A DNA stretch of 64,000 nucleotides from Diogma glabrata (taxonomy: Eukaryota; Arthropoda; Insecta; Diptera; Cylindrotomidae), in the NCBI GenBank assembly GCA_963693315.1, contig OY856187.1, positions 383,199,711 through 383,263,710 on the forward strand, written 5' to 3'. Shown in pieces: positions 60,215 through 64,000 of the stretch. Position 1 is the first letter of the stretch. Every line of letters begins with the position of its first letter. Both the position numbers and the translations under genes were made by a program. The notes beneath the pieces were generated by a model that was not told the origin of the DNA, ran no database searches, and saw only the letters and a program-made list of their open reading frames with translations.

Positions 60215-60427
60215 CTAGTTGATAGTCAAGGTGCGTTCTTATAGCAAAGGCCACTCATTCACAGGAAGTTGGTTCACAGGAATTATAAAAGGTGGCTATC
60301 CTATCAACAGATGTTTCTCTCCACTTTTTTCGCACAGTTGCAATTGACTCAAAATAATTTTTAAGCCAGATCTAAATTTCTTGATATTTATCTAAATGTT
60401 TTAAGATGTGGAAAAACAAAGTTGAGT

Positions 60428-61389
60428 TTATTTTATAACTAATGTATTATATTGTGATACGTTAGTTATTAAATTACCATCAGTTATAATCGAAATTGTT
60501 GATTGCACATTGACATCTACATTAACCTCGTCTCTTTCGATGTTACTTGCTAATTTTAAATATTTTGTGCCAAAGCACTGATTTGAACATCGGTCGAACA
60601 ATTTCCTAGATGCTTTTCCTTAACCTTTCCTTGGTAGGTAATAATCACTCTGCAATTCAGTTAAAATTAATTTTGTTTTTAATAAAATTGTTGCCTTTAA
60701 ATTATAAATGATAAAAAATATATACAAACCGCATTTTCTGAAGAAAAACATTCAGTAATATTTATTGCAATGTTATTAAAATCTTTAGTTGTTAATTTGA
60801 CGCTTTTGGCCATATAATGGTCAACGATGCAGTGAACTAAACTTTTACGACTGACTTTCTGCATCCACAAATTTGTTCTTGGTAAAAAAATGTTTGAAAA
60901 ATCGTCCTTTTATACTTTTTTCCAAAATGTCATTTACATCAACATCAAAACAACAAAGGCTCGTACCGCTGTAAGATAGAAATTAGGTAATTTTCTTATT
61001 TAGTAAATAAAATAAAATATTTATTTCACCGCGTAGTTAAATATTTGATCTAAAACTGCTGGCAATATCCAATTCACAGTCTTCTACCATAGGCTGATTC
61101 TAGAAAAAATTATAATTTTAAATTAATAGTACCTATAACAATTTAAACACATGTTAAAAAAAACAATTACAATATGTTTTCGCCATTTTCTTAAACCTTC
61201 TCGAAACAAAATTTTTTGCCCTATAAAAAATTGCTCGAAAAGTTCATCTCCATCTTTAAAATTCATAATTTCTAGAACCTTTCTATTGAATTTATGTAAA
61301 TGAACGAGCTTTACAGTATCATCTGTTAGTTCCCAAGTAACAATGATTTCCATAACTTCATCATCAAGCATCACTGGATGTTCAGACAT
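60428..61389 (-). pseudogene. Four-exon gene relic with SAM-like N-terminus
   Basis: Proposed exons: 61389-61171 (MSEHPVMLDDEVMEIIVTWE, then HKFNRKVLEIMNFKDGDELF, a SAM-like helical domain), 61099-61038 (acceptor TTTTTCTAG, ends in a stop), 60968-60730 (acceptor ATCTTACAG; CFDVDVNDILEKSIKGRFFK, then after a 1-base slip near 60858 RKSLVHCIVDHYMAKSV), and 60649-60428 (acceptor GAATTGCAG; SDYYLPRKG, a TAA, KASRKLFDRCSNQ, to TAA). From memory this order matches a multicopy family of uncharacterised insect proteins with a SAM-like domain and a helical RxxLVxxIVxHxx domain. The two internal stops and the frameshift make it a pseudogene. Function unknown. Confidence 0.5.
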
Positions 61390-61917
61390 CTTTAATATAA
61401 ATAAATCTCTCACTTATGATATGTAATAAATTTAATTAAGAAAAATTCAGCTTACCTTCAATTTAATAAATTTATTTAAATATTATTTATATTATTTAAT
61501 GATTTTCACTTTAAGAACTTCACTTTAAATTGTTTACATACACAACAACACTGCTTATAGCAAATATGAAATTTAAATGTGAAAAAAATTATAATTTTCT
61601 TCTGTTAAACAAATAATAATAACTGTTATTTTCCGAAAAACAGCAAAATTAAAGTGACGATTGATCTCCGAGGAAGATCGTGGCACAAAAACAAATTTAA
61701 ACTTTACTTCAAATTGGTTTAAAACGGTTTTTCTTTGTTTTAAAGGACATCGCAATTTATTTCAAAGGTTTTGAGTTGTTTTAAAATAAATAATTTGGAT
61801 TCTTTGAATTAAAACACGCAAAATCTTTAGTTTAAAAGAAATTAGGTTTAATTTAAAAGATTTTTGAAACTTTTAAATCAAATAATATGATTTATTTAAA
61901 TTAAAGTCTCAAATTTT
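61390..61917. other. AT-rich spacer, nothing recognised
   Basis: Upstream region of the minus-strand pseudogene. The last 180 bases are rich in TTTAAA words and run directly into the RTE fragment. Confidence 0.4.
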
Positions 61918-63190
61918 TCGGTGTGTATTCGAGCAATTGCTCCATCGACTGAGGAGATTTTTGTCCCTTACCCAGCAATAGAGGAAGTGGAAGCTGCAAT
62001 TAAAAAACTGAAAAATGGCAAATCACCAGGTTTCGATGGAATTCCCACAGAACTTTTGAAAAACGGAGGAACAGCTCTGGTCTACCTGCTGAATGGAAGA
62101 ACTACCTGCTAAATGGAAAACAGCTCTCATTGTTCCGTTACATAAGAAAGGTGACCGTCTAAAGTGTGCAAATTATCGTGGCATCGCACTGTTGAACACA
62201 GCATATAAAATACTAGCTAATGTCGTACTTGCTCGAGTCATCCCATTTGCCGAATCTATCATCGGTGACTATCAGTGTGGTTTTCGTCCCAACCGCTCAA
62301 CCACAGATCAATGTTTTACACTAAGGATGATTCTGGAAAAATGTTGGGAGTACAACATCAGCATTCACCAGCTCTACGTTGATTTCAGGCAAGCATATGA
62401 TAGTATCATCCGCGACAACCTCTGGTCCGCACTCATATGCCTTGGTATCCCAGAGAAACTTGTTTCTCTGTGCAAGCTCACAACATCGGGATCAAATTGT
62501 AGAATAGTAATCGAAGGGTCAGTTTCTGATCATTTTGATATAACATCAGGTGTTCGACAAGGATGCACTCGCGCCTGTACTGTTTAATTTGGCGCTGGAG
62601 CACGCGATAAGAAAAAGCCGAATTGAGACGCAAAACTGCATATATAATGAATCTAGTCAAATTCTTGGCTACACAGATGATATTGTGCTTCTCGGACGTA
62701 GCACGAGCGATATTAAAGATAGTCTCTCTCAGCTTGAAAGAAATGCTAAACGACTTGGATTATGCATCAACACCGGCAAAACTAAAGTGTTAACAACATC
62801 TAAGAACATACCTCCCGGAAACAATTTATGGTCCATGTAAAGTTTCTGAAAATCAGTATAGAATCCGAATGAATCACGAAATCAGACAGCTTCTTGGAGG
62901 CTGCGATGTAATCGGATTCATTAAATCTAACCGGATCAGATGGTTTGGTCATGTAGAAAGGGCTCCATTAGATAGAATGATAAAAAAAGCGTCCCAACAA
63001 CAACCAGCTGGTGTTCGTCGAAGAGTAAGACCTAGACAACGCTGGCGTGATGACATCATCCAAGACCTTCGTGATATAGGATGTCGAAACTGGGGTCAAC
63101 GGGTCATGGAACGAGATGATTGAAAGCTTATTGCACAGACGGCAAAATCCCTTTATGGGATGTAAACGCCAGAGAGAGAGAGAGAGTCTA
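61918..63190 (+). pseudogene. RTE reverse transcriptase fragment (RT half)
   Basis: VCIRAIAPSTEEIFVPYPA, KKLKNGKSPGFDGIPTELLK, a local duplication with frame change near 62090, IVPLHKKGDRLKCANYRGIA, QCGFRPNRSTTDQCF, LYVDFRQAYDSI, a frame change near 62560, LAPVLFNLALEHAI and the catalytic box as YTDD at 62670-62681 (Thr in place of the usual Ala). After a deletion near 62835 the C-terminal part has RIRWFGHVERAPLD, RRRVRPRQRWRDDI and a stop at 63121, ending in a (GA)n run at about 63171-63187. The endonuclease is absent here. Confidence 0.85.
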
Positions 63191-63524
63191 CACGCGATAA
63201 AATAATAACCATAATGTTTCCCTTTTACGATAATCAAAATATATTTTAATTCAGAGGCAAAAAAATATATAAATTAATTTTTTAATGTATTTGTTTGTAA
63301 GATTTAGGATTTTTATAGAAAAAAAAATTTATTAATAATCGACTCATAATTATGTTAGTGTAAAGATGTTGAAAGTAAATCACAATCTTCGATCGTTGGA
63401 ATCTCCAATTCTTATTCTCAATAAAAACCTGTTTTTCAATAAATAATCCACAGAATATGTTTCAATATTTAGTACGAATGTTGAAATATAAAATTTTCAA
63501 TATATTAGATTCATTTAATTTTTT
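63191..63524. other. AT-rich spacer
   Basis: Between the RTE 3' end and repeat Y; no gene seen. Confidence 0.4.
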
Positions 63525-63930
63525 AATTTCATAGTTGCATGTGTTTACTTTCAAATTTGTGAAAAACAAAGAAAAAAAAAGACGATTTTTGAGATATGAG
63601 CTTTGAACTAAACCAAGGTTGAACGCGCCACCTTGCGGAAAAGAGGAAAATTATCAATTTCGATTATTCAATTATTTTGCTCTTTATTTGCAAAAATATA
63701 CGTAAATTGCATGAAATTTGTGGCGCCTATTAACAAAATATTTACACCCTTACCAAAACTACGTGAAAAAGCGTCAAAAATTCAACCGCACTTAACTCCG
63801 ATTCAGAGTACTCAAAAAATAAAACCAGAAATAACTTTTTTTCTTTCGTCAATACCAACAATATATCAAAATTTCAGATTTCTTAAAAATCAACAAAAAA
63901 ATGTACGTTTTCAAAAAAATAGCCCACATA
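63525..63930. repeat. Dispersed repeat Y, copy 2
   Basis: Same orientation and content as 10919-11350. The reading frame seen in copy 1 is broken here, so the repeat is probably non-coding. Confidence 0.8.
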
Positions 63931-64000
63931 TTTTCTCAGATGCCGTTAGCGTTTCATAGTTTTTCTTACTAGATGTTAAACAATATTGTAACAACTTCCA

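Noticed and set aside
63986..64000. TGTAACAACTT resembling the gypsy LTR end TGTAACGACTCTT
   Set aside because: Only about 14 bases before the window ends and with mismatches; too short to call an LTR.

Overview
This window is a eukaryotic, AT-rich (roughly two-thirds A+T by eye), repeat-dominated piece of an animal genome, almost certainly an insect and plausibly a fly or midge. The evidence is a three-exon juvenile hormone acid O-methyltransferase-like gene with GT..AG introns (1330-2275, minus), BEL/Pao and Ty3/gypsy LTR retrotransposons, RTE and CR1/Jockey-type LINEs, mariner, pogo and hAT-type DNA transposon debris, satellites and long microsatellites. I see no bacterial gene organisation, no operons, no CRISPR array and no rRNA or tRNA gene. 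Species cannot be named from the sequence.

Layout. 1-1.15 kb: 3' part of a transposase-like element, repeated at 59.1-60.2 kb. 1.33-2.28 kb: the only intact host-type gene. 2.93-4.09 kb: four-unit 290-bp satellite. 4.16-10.36 kb: a two-exon transposase-like gene on the minus strand, split by a 4.3-kb block holding a 5'-truncated BEL/Pao element with an envelope-like ORF and a mariner fragment; TCATG is repeated at both edges. 10.9-12.9 kb: dispersed repeats and a mariner relic. 12.9-15.9 kb: RTE LINE. 15.9-17.3 kb: Ty3/gypsy relic with PPT and 3' LTR, into which a 2.8-kb hAT-like foldback element (8-bp TSD) has jumped (17.3-20.15 kb).

22.27-34.15 kb is the most remarkable segment. It is one LTR-bounded insertion (TG..CA LTRs, tRNA-Leu-type PBS, PPT, ATAT on both outer sides) whose interior holds two pol copies of the same Ty3/gypsy element flanking a LINE segment that lacks both its own ends. 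LINE endonuclease-RT is fused in frame to gypsy protease-RT-RNase H in one open frame of 1519 codons, so one ORF carries two reverse transcriptases. This looks like a template-switch chimera that was integrated as an LTR element.

34.2-38.7 kb: a second LINE and an internally deleted BEL/Pao element. 38.7-45.7 kb: gene-poor sequence with a TA tract and two satellites. 45.7-47.6 kb: decayed LINE. 47.7-50.5 kb: palindromic MITE-like elements. 52.4-64 kb: pogo fragment, further transposase-like fragments, RTE pieces, minisatellites and a four-exon pseudogene on the minus strand (60.4-61.4 kb). Several repeat families in the first 16 kb recur in the last 11 kb.

Functionally the genes do not form a pathway. 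Apart from the methyltransferase gene, the window is a record of nested mobile-element insertion, deletion and template switching. Protein-family calls rest on motif recognition by eye, without database searches.
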